Origin: JAIKWW01 sp052169645
GTDB lineage: Bacteria > Bacillota > Clostridia > Peptostreptococcales > Anaerovoracaceae
Direction: 5' to 3'
DNA: 24,366 nucleotides
Assembly (NCBI GenBank): GCA_052169645.1
Contig: JBQNCA010000023.1
Location: 1-24,366 of the forward strand
Part shown: positions 23,625 through 24,366 of the stretch, one piece after another
Numbering within the stretch: position 1 is the stretch's first letter
Layout of the letters: each line of letters opens with the position of its first letter
Program-made: the position numbers and the translations under genes
The notes under the pieces: model-generated
What the model was told of the DNA's origin: nothing
Database searches by the model: none
The model's input: the letters and a program-made list of their open reading frames with translations, nothing else

Positions 23625-23719
23625 TGAGTAAGAACGGACAGATATGGATTGAAGCTCTCACCGATTGGCATTTACGATATTAACAGTACGGTTTATGCGG
23701 TGGGAAAAGAGAATAATAT

Positions 23720-24366
23720 CTACTTCACCATTCTATAGTAAGCTCTTGATGTTAATTTAAATATTATAAAGTAAACTCCAAAGAAAACGGCAATCACCGA
23801 AAAGGCAAACGTTCCATATTGCACAAAGCTTTTTACCGCAAACAACCCTAAAAGCTGATATACAATTTTAGAAGCCACAATACAATGTATTATTGCAATA
23901 ATGAGCGGAGCATAAAACATCCAACCGATTTGAGAAGAGCTTGTTTTTTTAATAAGCTCATCGGAAAGTCCAACTTTCTTCATAATTTGATACTTTTCTC
24001 TATCCTCATATCCTTCATTTATCTGCTTATAGTAGGTAATCAGTATTGTTCCTGTTAAAAAGATAAGTCCTATCACAATACCTAAAAACAGGAAACCTCC
24101 GTTCATCTCATAAAAAGAACTTACATACTCTGAATAAATATCAACCTCATATCCCGTTTCTTTCTGTAATTCTTTTAATCTATCCTTATAGCTGTCAGCT
24201 GAAATTCCGCTTACATTCCAATCCATAGTGCAATTAATCGCAGTATTTTCCATTTGCTCAGTTTGTCTGTTAAAGGTTTTTAAAGCCCCGGAAATATACT
24301 GCATAGTATCAAAATCTTTTACAATAATACCATATACTTCTACCGCATAATGTGAAGGAGTAATAT
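23720..24366 (-). CDS. BceB/FtsX-type ABC transporter permease, 3' part
   Basis: C-terminal 214 residues of a permease; the frame stays open to the window edge, so the start is outside and the ATG at 24304 is internal. The sequence has a large loop, then three membrane helices: FLFLGIVIGLIFLTGTILI, PLIIAIIHCIVASKIVYQLL and TFAFSVIAVFFGVYFIIF. The stretch YYKQINEGYEDREKYQIMKK after the first helix is characteristic of BceB/YxdM-type permeases of bacitracin and antimicrobial-peptide resistance transporters. Its ATPase and two-component partners would be expected off the right edge. It is convergent with the Mop-domain gene. Confidence 0.9.
   Translation of the reverse strand, partial: ITPSHYAVEVYGIIVKDFDTMQYISGALKTFNRQTEQMENTAINCTMDWNVSGISADSYKDRLKELQKETGYEVDIYSEYVSSFYEMNGGFLFLGIVIGLIFLTGTILITYYKQINEGYEDREKYQIMKKVGLSDELIKKTSSSQIGWMFYAPLIIAIIHCIVASKIVYQLLGLFAVKSFVQYGTFAFSVIAVFFGVYFIIFKLTSRAYYRMVK

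Noticed and set aside
23720..24304. Complete 194-residue permease starting at 24304
   Set aside because: The frame is open upstream to the window edge with coding-like sequence and no ribosome binding site before that ATG, so the gene is cut by the window.

Overview
The window is AT-rich, tightly packed bacterial DNA. It has strong AGGAGG-type ribosome binding sites, short intrinsic terminators, and the Firmicutes order rplS-rbgA-rnhB followed by valS and scpA/scpB. Low G+C, a small ferredoxin, BspA-type leucine-rich repeats, and a flavin/iron-sulfur/CoA-transferase cluster with no visible aerobic machinery all suggest an anaerobic member of the Clostridia (Bacillota). I cannot name a genus from the sequence alone.

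Left part (1-6.5 kb) is accessory. It opens with a heptanucleotide tandem array, then a plus-strand CLC-type anion transporter with motifs like the fluoride-exporting CLC branch, and a cytoplasmic leucine-rich repeat protein ended by a long terminator. Next come a decayed IS3-family transposase end, a minus-strand lipoprotein, a 620-base non-coding stretch with two related hairpins, a nitroreductase, and a two-domain protein of the DUF1266/DUF2185 type.

Middle part (6.7-13.4 kb) is the most interesting. In transcription order on the minus strand it encodes a fused acyl-CoA:acetate CoA-transferase, a PCMH-type flavoprotein, a double [4Fe-4S] protein and a second PCMH-type flavoprotein, closed by a strong terminator. 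Two flavoproteins plus one iron-sulfur subunit match the layout of glycolate oxidase GlcD/GlcE/GlcF. Here a CoA-transferase leads the cluster, and the C-terminal CCG-like domain of the iron-sulfur subunit has lost most of its cysteines. The likely role is oxidation of a hydroxylated organic acid coupled to CoA activation; the substrate is unknown. A separate small ferredoxin gene lies just upstream.

Right part (13.6-22.9 kb) is housekeeping on the minus strand: rbgA, rnhB, valS, a lipid kinase, scpA and scpB read as one tight series; rplS has its own promoter, a structured leader and a terminator; and a XerC/D-like recombinase lies upstream. That recombinase is odd, because both catalytic histidines are replaced although Arg, Lys, Arg and Tyr are kept.

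The right edge carries a plus-strand double Mop-domain molybdate-binding protein and the 3' part of a BceB-type ABC permease that runs off the window. Promoters, leaders and small-RNA candidates were found by eye from consensus and base pairing, so they are weaker than the protein calls.
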